64,000 nucleotides of DNA, from positions 62,001 through 126,000 of the forward strand of contig NZ_SOHK01000015.1 of NCBI RefSeq assembly GCF_004404055.1. Direction: 5' to 3'. The notes under the pieces were generated by a model. It saw nothing but the letters and a program-made list of their open reading frames with translations. It made no database searches and was not told the DNA's origin. The translations under genes and the position numbers were made by a program. This DNA comes from Cryobacterium ruanii. Lineage in GTDB: Bacteria > Actinomycetota > Actinomycetes > Actinomycetales > Microbacteriaceae. Below are positions 16,871 through 27,151 of this stretch, piece after piece (the stretch's first letter is position 1; each line of letters opens with the position of its first letter).

Positions 16871-16954
16871 GGGTGTTCTCCTGATCATTAGGGTGAAGCG
16901 GATGCCGCCGACTAGGTACGCGTCAAGGCTACGCGAGTCCGCTGGGTGACGCTG

Positions 16955-17671
16955 TTACGCGGACGCCGCAGTGGACGTGCGGTCGGTGCGGGCCTGGCTG
17001 AGAGCCTGGGCGAACGCCGTCGGATCCTGCGCGCCGGAGACGCCATAGCGGCCGTCGATCACGAAGAAGGGAACCCCCTGGATGCCGTACGCGCCGGCCT
17101 GCGCCACGTCGGCCTTGACCGCGGCAAGGTGCTCGTGGGCGGTGAGTGACCGCACCACGTCGGCCCGGTCGAGTCCGATTTCGGCGGCGAGGTCGGCAAG
17201 GTCTTCGATGCGTCCGACGTGACGCCCGTCGATGAAGTATGCCTTGAGCAGGCGTTCCATCATGTCGAGCTGGCGCCCGTGAGCCTTGGCGTAGTGCAGC
17301 AGTTCGTGCGAGATGACCGTGTTGGTCTGGTGCACCGAGTCGTAGTCGTAGTCGAGCCCGACACTCGCGGCGATAGCGGTAACGTTATCAAGCATCTTCT
17401 GCACCTGGTCGACGGGCATGCCCTTGCGCTCGCTCAGGTAGTCGACGGCGTTGCCGACGTAGTCGACCGGGGTGTCGGGCGAGAGCTCGAAGCTGTGATA
17501 CTCGACCTCGACGGTGCCGTCGAACAGGTCAACGCCGGCCTCGAACTTGCGTTTGCCGATGTAGCACCAGGGGCACTGCACGTCGGACCAGATGTCGACC
17601 TTGATCGGGTCGGCGCTGGTTAGAGTGCTCGTCGTGGACGCTGCCGTTGCGGTTGTACTTGTGTCAGTCAC
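16955..17671 (-). CDS. FrnE-like DsbA-family thiol oxidoreductase
   Basis: This 238-aa cytoplasmic protein has a thioredoxin-fold catalytic motif CPWC in DVQCPWCYIGKRKFE, near residue 34. The long alpha-helical insertion follows, then GIQGVPFFVIDGRYGVSGAQ near 205 with the conserved cis-Pro. This is the 2-hydroxychromene-2-carboxylate isomerase/FrnE branch of DsbA proteins, linked to disulfide chemistry and oxidative stress. GTG 17671 is used because longer starts lie inside uppS. No export signal is seen. It sits between uppS and the Cys-rich peptide gene on the same strand. Confidence 0.9.
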   Translation of the reverse strand: MTDTSTTATAASTTSTLTSADPIKVDIWSDVQCPWCYIGKRKFEAGVDLFDGTVEVEYHSFELSPDTPVDYVGNAVDYLSERKGMPVDQVQKMLDNVTAIAASVGLDYDYDSVHQTNTVISHELLHYAKAHGRQLDMMERLLKAYFIDGRHVGRIEDLADLAAEIGLDRADVVRSLTAHEHLAAVKADVAQAGAYGIQGVPFFVIDGRYGVSGAQDPTAFAQALSQARTDRTSTAASA

Positions 17672-17732
17672 TCTGGACCCAACGGGCCCCAGCGCCGGTG
17701 TATTCCCCGGGCGGAATATTGGCAGACGGCGT

Positions 17733-18548
17733 TCAGGTGGGCGTGTCGACCGCGCCGCCGTAGCGCCGGTTGCGGGCGGCGTACATTTCGACCGCGTGCC
17801 AGAGGTCGACCCGGGTGAAGTCCGGCCAGAGGGTGTCGAGAAAGACCATCTCGGCATAGGCGCTCTGCCAGAGCAGAAAGTTGCTCGTGCGCTGCTCCCC
17901 CGAGCTGCGCACGAACAGGTCGACGTCGGGCAGTTCGGGCACATATAGCTGCCGGGCGATGGCCTTCTCGGTGATACCCGATGGCTTCAGCCTGCCAGCG
18001 GCGACGTCCTCGGCCAGCGCGCGCACGGCATCCGCTATTTCGGTGCGACCGCCGTAGTTCACGCACATGGTGAGGGTGAGCACGTCGTTGTCGGCGGTGA
18101 GTTTTTCAGCGAACTGCAGTTCGTTGATAACGGATGCCCACAGCTTCGGCTTGCGCCCAGCCCACTTGACCCGCACGCCCCACTCGTTGAGCTGATCGCG
18201 GCGGCGATGCAGAACATCGCGATTGAAGCCCATGAGAAAACGCACCTCATCGGGGGAACGCTTCCAATTCTCAGTGGAGAAGGCGTAGACACTGAGGTGC
18301 TTGATACCGATCTGGATGGCTCCGGCGACGACGTCGAGCAGGGCGGCTTCACCGGCCTTGTGCCCCTCGACGCGGGTAAGGCCCCGCCCGTTGGCCCAGC
18401 GACCGTTGCCGTCCATGACGACGGCGACATGCTCCGGCACGGCTTTCCGGGGCAGCTCGGGCGGGTACAGGCCGGTCCAGTCCAGGGGTTTGAACGGAAC
18501 GGCGTCTTTGTGGGTGAACCCCTTGTGGCCGAACAGGGTGGCCATCAT
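17733..18548 (-). CDS. uppS: isoprenyl (undecaprenyl/decaprenyl) diphosphate synthase
   Basis: This 271-aa cis-prenyltransferase makes the long-chain polyprenyl diphosphate carrier for cell-wall synthesis. The catalytic loop [15 protein letters not shown] holds the key Asp of the family. The C-terminal substrate site is [23 protein letters not shown], matching the R-x-S-G-E-x-R-x-S-N-F-L consensus. The ATG overlaps the recO stop (ATGA), so recO and uppS are translationally coupled, as in many actinobacteria. Confidence 0.95.
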   Translation of the reverse strand: MMATLFGHKGFTHKDAVPFKPLDWTGLYPPELPRKAVPEHVAVVMDGNGRWANGRGLTRVEGHKAGEAALLDVVAGAIQIGIKHLSVYAFSTENWKRSPDEVRFLMGFNRDVLHRRRDQLNEWGVRVKWAGRKPKLWASVINELQFAEKLTADNDVLTLTMCVNYGGRTEIADAVRALAEDVAAGRLKPSGITEKAIARQLYVPELPDVDLFVRSSGEQRTSNFLLWQSAYAEMVFLDTLWPDFTRVDLWHAVEMYAARNRRYGGAVDTPT

Positions 18549-19285
18549 CGGGCGACGTATTCCAGCGAACGAAGCCCGCGGCCCAGGTGCCACTGGGTAT
18601 ACGCGGCGACGACGCCGGCGGCCTGGCTCTGCGTGCGTTCCGGGCTCGCGCTCGCATGCTCCCAATCTCCGGTGAGCAGGGCGCTCAGCAGAACGATAGT
18701 CGCCGCGTCGAGCCGCGGGGAACCGGGTGGGGCGCAGGCATCGCAGACGATACCGCCGAGCTGCACGACCATCGCGCTGTGCTGTCCACCTGCGCTGAGC
18801 TCGCCGAGCGCACCGCAGCGGGCACAGTCCTGAAAGCTCGGCGCCCAGCCGGCCATCGACACGGCGCGCAGCAGATAGGAGTTGAGGGTGAGGTGGGAGC
18901 CGTGTTCCTGGCGGGACAGCGATCGAAGCGCGCCGACCAGCAGCAGGTATTGCTGCAGCGACCCTTCCGATTCGGTAAGTTTGTCGGCGGTTTCCACCAT
19001 GACGCTCGCTGCGGTGTAGCTGCCATAGTCGGCGGTGATCAGGGCACCGTAGGAACCGAGCGACTCGGCCTGCGTGATGATATCGAGGCTGCGACCCTCG
19101 TAGAGCTGCACGTCGGCGACCATGAACGGCTCGAGCCGGGCTCCGAATTTGGAGCCGGTACGGCGCACGCCCTTGGCGACGGCGCGCACTTTGCCGTGCG
19201 CTCGGGTGAGCATGGTGACGATGCGGTCGGCTTCACCCAGCTTGTGGGTGCGCAGCACGACGGCTTCATCTCGGTAGACAGGCAC
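18545..19285 (-). CDS. recO: DNA repair protein RecO
   Basis: This protein (246 aa from the GTG at 19285, 248 aa from an upstream TTG) loads RecA together with RecR during recombinational repair. The N-terminal OB fold reads [25 protein letters not shown]. The zinc finger has CARCGALG and, about 20 residues later, CDACAPPG. The GTG is preferred because GATAAT lies 5 nt upstream and could serve a leaderless start, but the TTG cannot be excluded. It is first in recO-uppS. Confidence 0.93.
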   Translation of the reverse strand: MPVYRDEAVVLRTHKLGEADRIVTMLTRAHGKVRAVAKGVRRTGSKFGARLEPFMVADVQLYEGRSLDIITQAESLGSYGALITADYGSYTAASVMVETADKLTESEGSLQQYLLLVGALRSLSRQEHGSHLTLNSYLLRAVSMAGWAPSFQDCARCGALGELSAGGQHSAMVVQLGGIVCDACAPPGSPRLDAATIVLLSALLTGDWEHASASPERTQSQAAGVVAAYTQWHLGRGLRSLEYVAR

Positions 19286-19360
19286 ACGCAATTATCCCAC
19301 TCTGCCGCGCAGACCACCGTCACGGCGCGAGTACCAGCGAAACGGGTGCATTCAGAACGC

Positions 19361-19366
19361 TAAAAT
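19361..19366 (+). promoter_or_regulatory. -10 box TAAAAT upstream of the 233-aa unknown gene
   Basis: TAAAAT on the plus strand is a near-consensus -10 in the recO intergenic region. The start would be near 19373, giving a leader of about 80 nt before the SD-led ATG at 19456. Confidence 0.4.
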
Positions 19367-19455
19367 TTTGTCAGTAGTCACGACTGGCACTGGTGTTTCG
19401 GACCGGACGGGGGGAGACTTAGGTGCACGTAATCCCCGTGGTATGGAGGTTTTTC

Positions 19456-20157
19456 ATGAAACCAACCCAGGGCAGTCTGCCCGATATTATGCCCGTGCTG
19501 TCGCGGGGCAAACACCGCACTCCCAAGAGTGGTGGCTGCTTTATGGAATTCGCCTCCTACCTGGCTGGCGAGTCCTGGAGTGACCACCCCGCTTGCACCC
19601 ATCCGGTGCTCGCGTCGCTGGCACGCATGGTCAACGACTGCAGTTCCGATGACGCCCGGTCGCGGCTCGCGCTGCTGATTCCGTCGGTGATCGGCCTGAC
19701 CGGTTCCGACAAGCGCACCGAGCTGGTGGTCGCTCTTCGTGCCGGATGCGAAGCGCTTCCGGTGGCGAGCCTGGAACGCCAGCGCGCTCTCGCCGTGGGC
19801 GTTCTGACCTGCGAGCGGAACGCATCCGTTCTTGATCCAGCCCTGGCCGAGCGGGTGCGGCCGCTCATTCGGGCCGCCCTCGATCAAGCGCCCGATGCCG
19901 AACGTTGGGCCCGCGATTTTATGGGCAGCGTACGTTCCTGGTCGCACACCAAGTTCACGCCGCGCACCGCCGACACGATCATTCGCGTCGGTGTGCAAGG
20001 CATCGGCGAAGCCTGCATCGCCGATCCCGACGCCCGGCTGTACACCCTGCTCGAGCGCGCGATCGACGACTGCCGCTCGCTACTGGGTGTGAAAACGACC
20101 GATCGAACGGTTCACCTGCCCGCGCTGGCCTGGTCCGGCTCGCCAACAAACCCCTGA
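19456..20157 (+). CDS. conserved protein of unknown function
   Basis: This 233-aa soluble protein has no recognised domain. The ATG at 19456 has a textbook GGAGGT ribosome site 5 nt upstream. The N-terminus carries SRGKHRTPKSGGCFMEFASYLAGESWSD-type sequence with several Cys and His (Cys near 25, then HPACTH). The remainder is helical and resembles a repeat scaffold. It is transcribed away from recO and ends in a bidirectional terminator facing leuA. I recall similar genes in other actinobacteria but cannot assign a role. Confidence 0.75.
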   Translation: MKPTQGSLPDIMPVLSRGKHRTPKSGGCFMEFASYLAGESWSDHPACTHPVLASLARMVNDCSSDDARSRLALLIPSVIGLTGSDKRTELVVALRAGCEALPVASLERQRALAVGVLTCERNASVLDPALAERVRPLIRAALDQAPDAERWARDFMGSVRSWSHTKFTPRTADTIIRVGVQGIGEACIADPDARLYTLLERAIDDCRSLLGVKTTDRTVHLPALAWSGSPTNP

Positions 20158-20176
20158 CCGCACCCGGATGGTGCAA

Positions 20177-20214
20177 CGAAAGCCCAGCCCCGCACCGACG
20201 GGTCTGGGCTTTCG
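20177..20214. terminator. bidirectional terminator between the unknown gene and leuA
   Basis: CGAAAGCCCAG (20177-20187) and CTGGGCTTTCG (20204-20214) form an 11-bp perfect stem between two convergent genes. There are short A and T stretches within the arms. Confidence 0.75.
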
Positions 20215-20259
20215 TGTGTTGCGGTTGCTTGTGACGTGCGTGAGCAAATGTGGGCGGCG

Positions 20260-22038
<1,779 letters not shown>

Positions 22039-22067
22039 TCATGGGTGCCGTACAGCCAACGACAAAC

Positions 22068-22108
22068 GCCGCGACGAGGTAGGCCTTTAGATTAGGACTC
22101 GTCGCGGC
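22068..22108 (-). terminator. attenuator hairpin upstream of leuA
   Basis: On the minus strand GCCGCGACGAG pairs perfectly with CTCGTCGCGGC (11 bp, 19-nt loop), followed by GTTTGTCGTT. The 5' arm overlaps the last codons of the leader peptide, so a stalled ribosome would alter folding. The hairpin ends about 40 nt before the leuA ATG. Confidence 0.65.
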
Positions 22109-22136
22109 AGCTAAGGAGGAGCACACCGTTCAACAC
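22092..22136 (-). CDS. leuL: leucine leader peptide of leuA
   Basis: This 14-codon frame reads MLNGVLLLSCRDES then TAA, starting at GTG. Four of its codons are Leu, three of them consecutive (CTC CTC CTT). The -10 box TAGCCT lies 6 nt upstream, so the message should be leaderless. The last codons form the 5' arm of a strong hairpin. This layout matches leucine-responsive attenuators known upstream of leuA in actinobacteria. Slow decoding of the Leu run would favour read-through into leuA. Confidence 0.75.
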   Translation of the reverse strand: MLNGVLLLSCRDES

Positions 22137-22142
22137 ATTTTC

Positions 22143-22148
22143 AGGCTA
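22143..22148 (-). promoter_or_regulatory. -10 box TAGCCT of the leuA leader transcript
   Basis: TAGCCT on the minus strand ends 6 nt before the GTG of the leader peptide. The -35 region is weak. Confidence 0.55.
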
Positions 22149-22204
22149 GCACCGTTTGGCACCTCTACTACCACCGGATGTCGCCGCGTATCTGCCAGCG
22201 GATG

Positions 22205-24763
22205 TCACTGGCCGTGTCCGCGCAGCAAGGTCACGACGTCGCGCACCGAGAGGCTTGGCAGGTATGCCCGAGCCAGCGCAAGTCCGATCTCCGGAAGCGC
22301 GACCGGGTCGGGGAAGGCCATGAAGACCGGCGCAAACTCGGGCTGGAATTTGCGTTTGAACACCAGCAACGACCGAAATCCATAGACCGGTTCGAGGCTA
22401 CGGCCGAGATAGTCAAGCAGGCGGTCTGCAACTCCACCCTGCCGTAACCCGGCGGACTGGGCGAGCGGCGCGATGGACAAGCTGAGAAACTCAATCTGAG
22501 CACTCTCCTGCATCAGTTCAGCCGTTTGCGCGATCAGAAACTCCATTACACCGTTGATGCTGTCTGGGCGACGCCGCATGAAGTCCAGGGTCCAACCGAC
22601 TATCGCACCGTCCCGGTAAGTGGGCAACCAGCTGGTCACGGCCTGCACGCGGTCTGCGCTGTCAACGGCGAGCATGAGGCGCACGGCGGGATCTCGCAGT
22701 TCGTCGAGGCCGCCGAGGGTGAACCCCAGTTCGGGGAGTTCCTTCTCTTGGACCCACTGCTCCGAGATCTCCGCGATTTGGGTCGTCGCAGCCAGCGACA
22801 ACGCCCGGTAGCTGGTCCAGAGCGCGCGCACACCGGCGCGGTCGGCACGATTGATCGATGAGCGAATGTCCTGCCACTTCTTTCCAGTGGTACTCCAGCT
22901 GCTTGGGCGCAGGAGCGTTTCCTCCCCCACCTGCATGGTGTGCCACCCCATCGTGTCGAATACAAGGTTCCAGCGCTCGTGCAGGCCATAGAACACCGCC
23001 ACCCAGCCGCGGTCATCGCACATACAAGCGAAAGAGGTGACGGCGTCGGACGCCTCTGAGGACGGTCCGACCGGTTCCGACGTGGTGATGGCGATGCCGT
23101 TCACGACGCGGTAGGCGATCGCGGTGCGTCCGCTCGCTGTGAACCATAGGGAGTTTCCGGTCCAGGTGGTCATGAACCCGAGCGATCCGCCGCCGTGGGC
23201 GGATAGAAGGGTACGCAGTCGCCCCGGTGCATCCGCGGTCGGGTCGACGGACGCGCTCCGCAGGCAGACGATAGTTCCGACGAAGACGACGATCCAGAAC
23301 GCAGCGCCGACACCGTGGTAGAGGGCCGTGGCGAGGGGATCGATCGGAAGAAAAGACACCCGCTCCAGGCGCAGGAAGCCGACAGGGATGAACCGTTCAG
23401 GGACATCCACCAGCAGGTCGAGCAGGCCGACCGCGGGCCGAAAATGGTCGCGGAGCAGCCAGCCGACACCAATATAGAACGTGATGAGAGCGGCCAAGCT
23501 CCCGACGGTAACCAGCAAAAACCGCCGCCGCTGGCCGGTTCGGGAGGCGACCGGAAAGCGGCGCAGGTTACCGAAGATGACGAGAGCCACAACGAGTGGG
23601 ACAAGCACGGAAACCACGAGAATGAGCGTGACCTCCCAGTACCGGCCGGATTGCCACTGCCAAACATAGGGCTGCCCGGAGATGGGCAATAATCCGTAGT
23701 ACCAAGCGGCAAGGAGGGCCAGCCCGGTATTGATGGTAATGGCTAGCCACGCGGCAAACCGCCGCCCGCGGGCCAGTCCGAACGCGGCAACGATAAGGGT
23801 TAGAAGCGGCAGCAGGCTGACCAGCACGGGTCCGGCTCCGCCGATGCGTTCAAGGCTGAGCTCTTGCACGCATTGACGGGTGACGTCACCGAGCAGGCAC
23901 CGGTCGACGAACTCCCCCGCCGTCGGTCTGTCCTGGGTGAGCAGCAGGCCGAGCGGTGCGAGCAGACCGAACCGGGCTCCGGAGTAGATGGTGATGGCCG
24001 GGCCGACCGCGACCATGCCCACGATGGCGGCCAACAGCGTACGGGTCTCGTGGTCGGAACTGCGCCGCCACGACGTCACACGTCGTGGCGGGCGAAACAG
24101 CCAGCCCGTACCGAGCCCGATCGCCACGGCCAGCAGCCGGTAAAGGTCAGAGGGCTGCCCGGAATAGAGAACGAGCACGAGCACCGTCGACAACCCGAGC
24201 ACGCGGATGCGCCGACGCCAGAGCGGCCCCGCGAAGTAACTCGCCGCCATAGCGCTGCCAAAGATGGGGGTGAAAGGGTCAATCGCCCATAGTTCGCTCA
24301 CACCGCGGGACCACATCTCCCCGCCCGCCACACCGAGATACTGCACACCGAGGCCGATTGTCGCACCAAGAATCGATGTCGACAGAAAGGCAATCACGGT
24401 GCGGCGGGTGCCCATCATCCGTTCGGTGAACCCCAATATGATTATTGCGCCGGCCAACACCAGTACCAGTTCGGCGCCGTTGTCAACAAAAAATACCGAG
24501 GTCAACGGCGACCACCAGTGACCGCCTTCGATGACCGACTCGTAGCCGGTACCGAAGAGTAAACGGATGTCTCGCGCCGGTCCCGAGACCACCCCGCTGA
24601 CCAGCGCGACGACGAGCAGGACCAGGGCGTAGGCGACCGCGAACGGCCGCCGAGCGGTCAACCGATGCAGCGCACCCAGCGTCGAGCGACGTCGCAACGC
24701 GAGTGGATGATGGTCGGCGCTGCGTTGTTTCGACCTGTCGCGGATGATCCGCTCGGCCGTCAT
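22205..24763 (-). CDS. MprF/LysX-like membrane-lipid aminoacyl transferase with multi-span N-terminus
   Basis: This 852-aa protein has about 12-13 membrane helices in residues 45-530. A cytosolic C-terminal DUF2156/LPG-synthase domain follows, with GSLGFMTTWTGNSLWF, a tandem GNAT-like fold, and LGFTLGGLDELRDPAVRLM. Such domains move an amino acid from aminoacyl-tRNA to phosphatidylglycerol or diacylglycerol. The first helices resemble rhomboid proteases (GHWWSPLTSVFF), but no GxSG serine motif is seen. The ATG overlaps the stop of the upstream esterase (ATGA). The amino acid used is not evident. Confidence 0.82.
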   Translation of the reverse strand: MTAERIIRDRSKQRSADHHPLALRRRSTLGALHRLTARRPFAVAYALVLLVVALVSGVVSGPARDIRLLFGTGYESVIEGGHWWSPLTSVFFVDNGAELVLVLAGAIIILGFTERMMGTRRTVIAFLSTSILGATIGLGVQYLGVAGGEMWSRGVSELWAIDPFTPIFGSAMAASYFAGPLWRRRIRVLGLSTVLVLVLYSGQPSDLYRLLAVAIGLGTGWLFRPPRRVTSWRRSSDHETRTLLAAIVGMVAVGPAITIYSGARFGLLAPLGLLLTQDRPTAGEFVDRCLLGDVTRQCVQELSLERIGGAGPVLVSLLPLLTLIVAAFGLARGRRFAAWLAITINTGLALLAAWYYGLLPISGQPYVWQWQSGRYWEVTLILVVSVLVPLVVALVIFGNLRRFPVASRTGQRRRFLLVTVGSLAALITFYIGVGWLLRDHFRPAVGLLDLLVDVPERFIPVGFLRLERVSFLPIDPLATALYHGVGAAFWIVVFVGTIVCLRSASVDPTADAPGRLRTLLSAHGGGSLGFMTTWTGNSLWFTASGRTAIAYRVVNGIAITTSEPVGPSSEASDAVTSFACMCDDRGWVAVFYGLHERWNLVFDTMGWHTMQVGEETLLRPSSWSTTGKKWQDIRSSINRADRAGVRALWTSYRALSLAATTQIAEISEQWVQEKELPELGFTLGGLDELRDPAVRLMLAVDSADRVQAVTSWLPTYRDGAIVGWTLDFMRRRPDSINGVMEFLIAQTAELMQESAQIEFLSLSIAPLAQSAGLRQGGVADRLLDYLGRSLEPVYGFRSLLVFKRKFQPEFAPVFMAFPDPVALPEIGLALARAYLPSLSVRDVVTLLRGHGQ

Positions 24764-26088
24764 CGTGTTTTTGCCACAACGCAAGGCGCGAGCAGGGCCG
24801 TGCGGGCGGCGATGACGGGCAAGGCGGTGGTCCAGGCGAAGTCGACGGTGTGCCAGTCGTGCGCTGTGCCGGGTGATTCGAACAGACGGGTGTCGACGCC
24901 GGCGCGCTCGGCAGCAGTCGCAAGCGCGCGTACCCCCGGCAGAAAGCGCAGGTCGCCGTCGCCGACGACGAAGATCGCGCTGAGAGTGTCGTATGGTGCG
25001 TGCGCGGCGAGGATGGCGGTCGGTGCCGCCGCCGCGTATGCGGCGGTGCTGCCGCCGAATCCGGCTGCCACCGTATGCGCCTCGCTTCCATTGCTGGGAA
25101 CGAGCTCCCCGGAGATGTCCAGAATCGTACCGTACAGCTGCGGATTCGCCGCCCCGAGCTGAATCGAACAGGTACCGCCCTGGGAGAAACCAGCGATGGT
25201 CCATCCCGTCGGCTGTGCAGTGACATGCAGGTGCCCGCGAATCCATGCCGGAACATCGATGGTGAGATAGCTGGCAACCTTGCCTAGCGCAGAGTCCACA
25301 CACATGGGGTTGTTTCCGGGAGCACCGAGCTGGTCGGGAACGACCACAATCGGGGCCAGGCCAGAGTGCGCCTGGGCATACTGATCGAGAATGTCGCCTA
25401 GTTTTCCGGCCGTGAACACGTCGCTCGGGCTGCCGGGCTGGCCCGAGAGCATCTCGATTACCGGGAGCGCGGGCGGGTTCATCCTCGTTGCGGCGGGCGG
25501 CAGGTATACGAGGGCGGAGCGAGCGGCAAATCCCGAAACCGTCGCCGGTATCTCGACGGCACTGACAACGCCACTACGGTTCGAGTCTCCGTTCGCGTGC
25601 GCGGCGCTCCGAGCGATCAAGAGCGCCTGGTCGAGCGACGGGTAGTTCGTCAGTCCGAAAGCCACGCGCAGTGTCGGGAACTGGCCGATATCAGCGTTGA
25701 TCCCGGCAGCGGCGCTGAGCAGGCACAGCGGCAAGGCACAGATCGCAACGACGCGCCGCCACCGAACCTGGCCACGCAGGTTCAGCAGGATAATTGCGAT
25801 ACTGGCGCACAGAGCTACCGTCCAGAGCCGAGTGCCGGTCGATAGCGACACGTTCCACGGATCCCAAACGTCGCTAACGAACCACGCCAGCACCCAACCG
25901 CTCGCTGCACCGACCACGGCCCCGATCAGGGTGACGACGGCGCGACGCACGCCAGTCGGGCCGAGAAGCACAAGCAGCAGCGCGAAACCGGTACCGCCGT
26001 AGAGCGCCGCTAGGACCGGGGCGTCGGTGAGGACGACATCGAGTGGGCTAATGACAATGGGGCTGACGTCGAGCAACAGCGAGTTCAT
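24760..26088 (-). CDS. membrane-anchored alpha/beta-hydrolase esterase
   Basis: This 442-aa protein has about four N-terminal membrane helices (residues 20-145), then an esterase domain of the putative esterase/antigen-85-like group. The nucleophile elbow is IAGFSQGGTCS, the acid is probably within FVVGDGDLRF, and the His lies in GTAHDWHTVDF. The catalytic domain is expected outside the cell. It is coupled by a 4-nt overlap to the lipid aminoacyl transferase. Paired hydrolases that remove alanine from lipids have been described in Corynebacterium and Enterococcus, so a lipid-deacylating or de-aminoacylating role is plausible but inferred. Confidence 0.8.
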   Translation of the reverse strand: MNSLLLDVSPIVISPLDVVLTDAPVLAALYGGTGFALLLVLLGPTGVRRAVVTLIGAVVGAASGWVLAWFVSDVWDPWNVSLSTGTRLWTVALCASIAIILLNLRGQVRWRRVVAICALPLCLLSAAAGINADIGQFPTLRVAFGLTNYPSLDQALLIARSAAHANGDSNRSGVVSAVEIPATVSGFAARSALVYLPPAATRMNPPALPVIEMLSGQPGSPSDVFTAGKLGDILDQYAQAHSGLAPIVVVPDQLGAPGNNPMCVDSALGKVASYLTIDVPAWIRGHLHVTAQPTGWTIAGFSQGGTCSIQLGAANPQLYGTILDISGELVPSNGSEAHTVAAGFGGSTAAYAAAAPTAILAAHAPYDTLSAIFVVGDGDLRFLPGVRALATAAERAGVDTRLFESPGTAHDWHTVDFAWTTALPVIAARTALLAPCVVAKTR

Positions 26089-26233
26089 CCGAGGCCTCCG
26101 ACACCACTGTGCGCCTCGCGGCCGTTATCCCGGCCGCAACCCGGGTAAGTCACTGCTCAATCGCAGCCTACTGACAGGCGGTGAACGGACGCCCAGCAGC
26201 GGCAAACACCACTGGATCCACACCGGCCCCGGG

Positions 26234-27151
26234 CTAGAAACCGAGGCGGCCGAGCTGCTTCGGATCGCGCTGCCACTCCTTGGCGATCTTGACCCGCAGC
26301 GACAGGAAAACGCGCTTACCGACGAGCGGTTCGATCTGCTTGCGGGCGCGGGTACCGACATCCTTGAGCCGGCTGCCCGACTTGCCGATGATTATGCCCT
26401 TCTGGCTGTCCCGCTCCACGAACAGGTTGGCGTAGATCTCGACCAGTTCCTGGTCGTCACGCTCGATGATGTCGTCGATGGTCACGGCGATGGAGTGCGG
26501 AAGCTCGTCGGTGACCCCCTCGAGGGCGGCCTCCCGGATGAACTCCGAAATGCGCGATTCAAGCGTCTCGTCGGTGACCGCGTCGGCCGGATAGAGCGGT
26601 GCGTCCGCGTAGGGCAGCAGGCGCAGCAGTTCGGTAGCGAGGGTATCCAACTGGATGCGGCTGGTCGAGGAGATCGGCACGATCGCCTCCCAATCTCGCA
26701 ACTCGGAAACGGCCAAAAGCTGGTTGGCGACGTTGGTTTTGGAGGACGCATCGATCTTGGTGACGATGGCGACCTTTTTGGCGCGCGGGAAGGCATCCAA
26801 CTGTTCGTTGATGAATTTGTCTCCGGGGCCGATCGGCTCGTTGGCCGGGATGCACAGGCCGATCACGTCGACGCCGGCCAGGGTTGCGGTGACGAGGCTG
26901 TTGAGGCGCTCCCCGAGCAGGGTCCGCGGGCGGTGGATGCCGGGGGTGTCGACCAGGATGAGCTGGCCGTTCTTCTGGTGAACGATGCCGCGAATGGCGC
27001 GGCGGGTGGTTTGCGGTTTCGACGAGGTGATCGCAACCTTCTCGCCCACCAGTGCGTTCGTCAGGGTGGACTTGCCCACGTTGGGGCGTCCCACGAACGA
27101 GACGAATCCCGCTCGGTACCCGCTTGGGTGGGGCTCGGTTACTCCGGTCAT
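26234..27151 (-). CDS. era: GTPase Era
   Basis: This 305-aa GTPase assists 16S rRNA processing and 30S assembly. G1 is GRPNVGKST, the G2 region is TTRRAIRG, G3 is VDTPGIH, and G4 reads TKID rather than NKxD, a variant often seen in actinobacterial Era. The KH RNA-binding domain has GIIIGKSGSRLKDVGTRARKQIE near 255. The ATG overlaps the corC-like stop (ATGA). It is the last gene of the hrcA-to-era run. Confidence 0.96.
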   Translation of the reverse strand: MTGVTEPHPSGYRAGFVSFVGRPNVGKSTLTNALVGEKVAITSSKPQTTRRAIRGIVHQKNGQLILVDTPGIHRPRTLLGERLNSLVTATLAGVDVIGLCIPANEPIGPGDKFINEQLDAFPRAKKVAIVTKIDASSKTNVANQLLAVSELRDWEAIVPISSTSRIQLDTLATELLRLLPYADAPLYPADAVTDETLESRISEFIREAALEGVTDELPHSIAVTIDDIIERDDQELVEIYANLFVERDSQKGIIIGKSGSRLKDVGTRARKQIEPLVGKRVFLSLRVKIAKEWQRDPKQLGRLGF

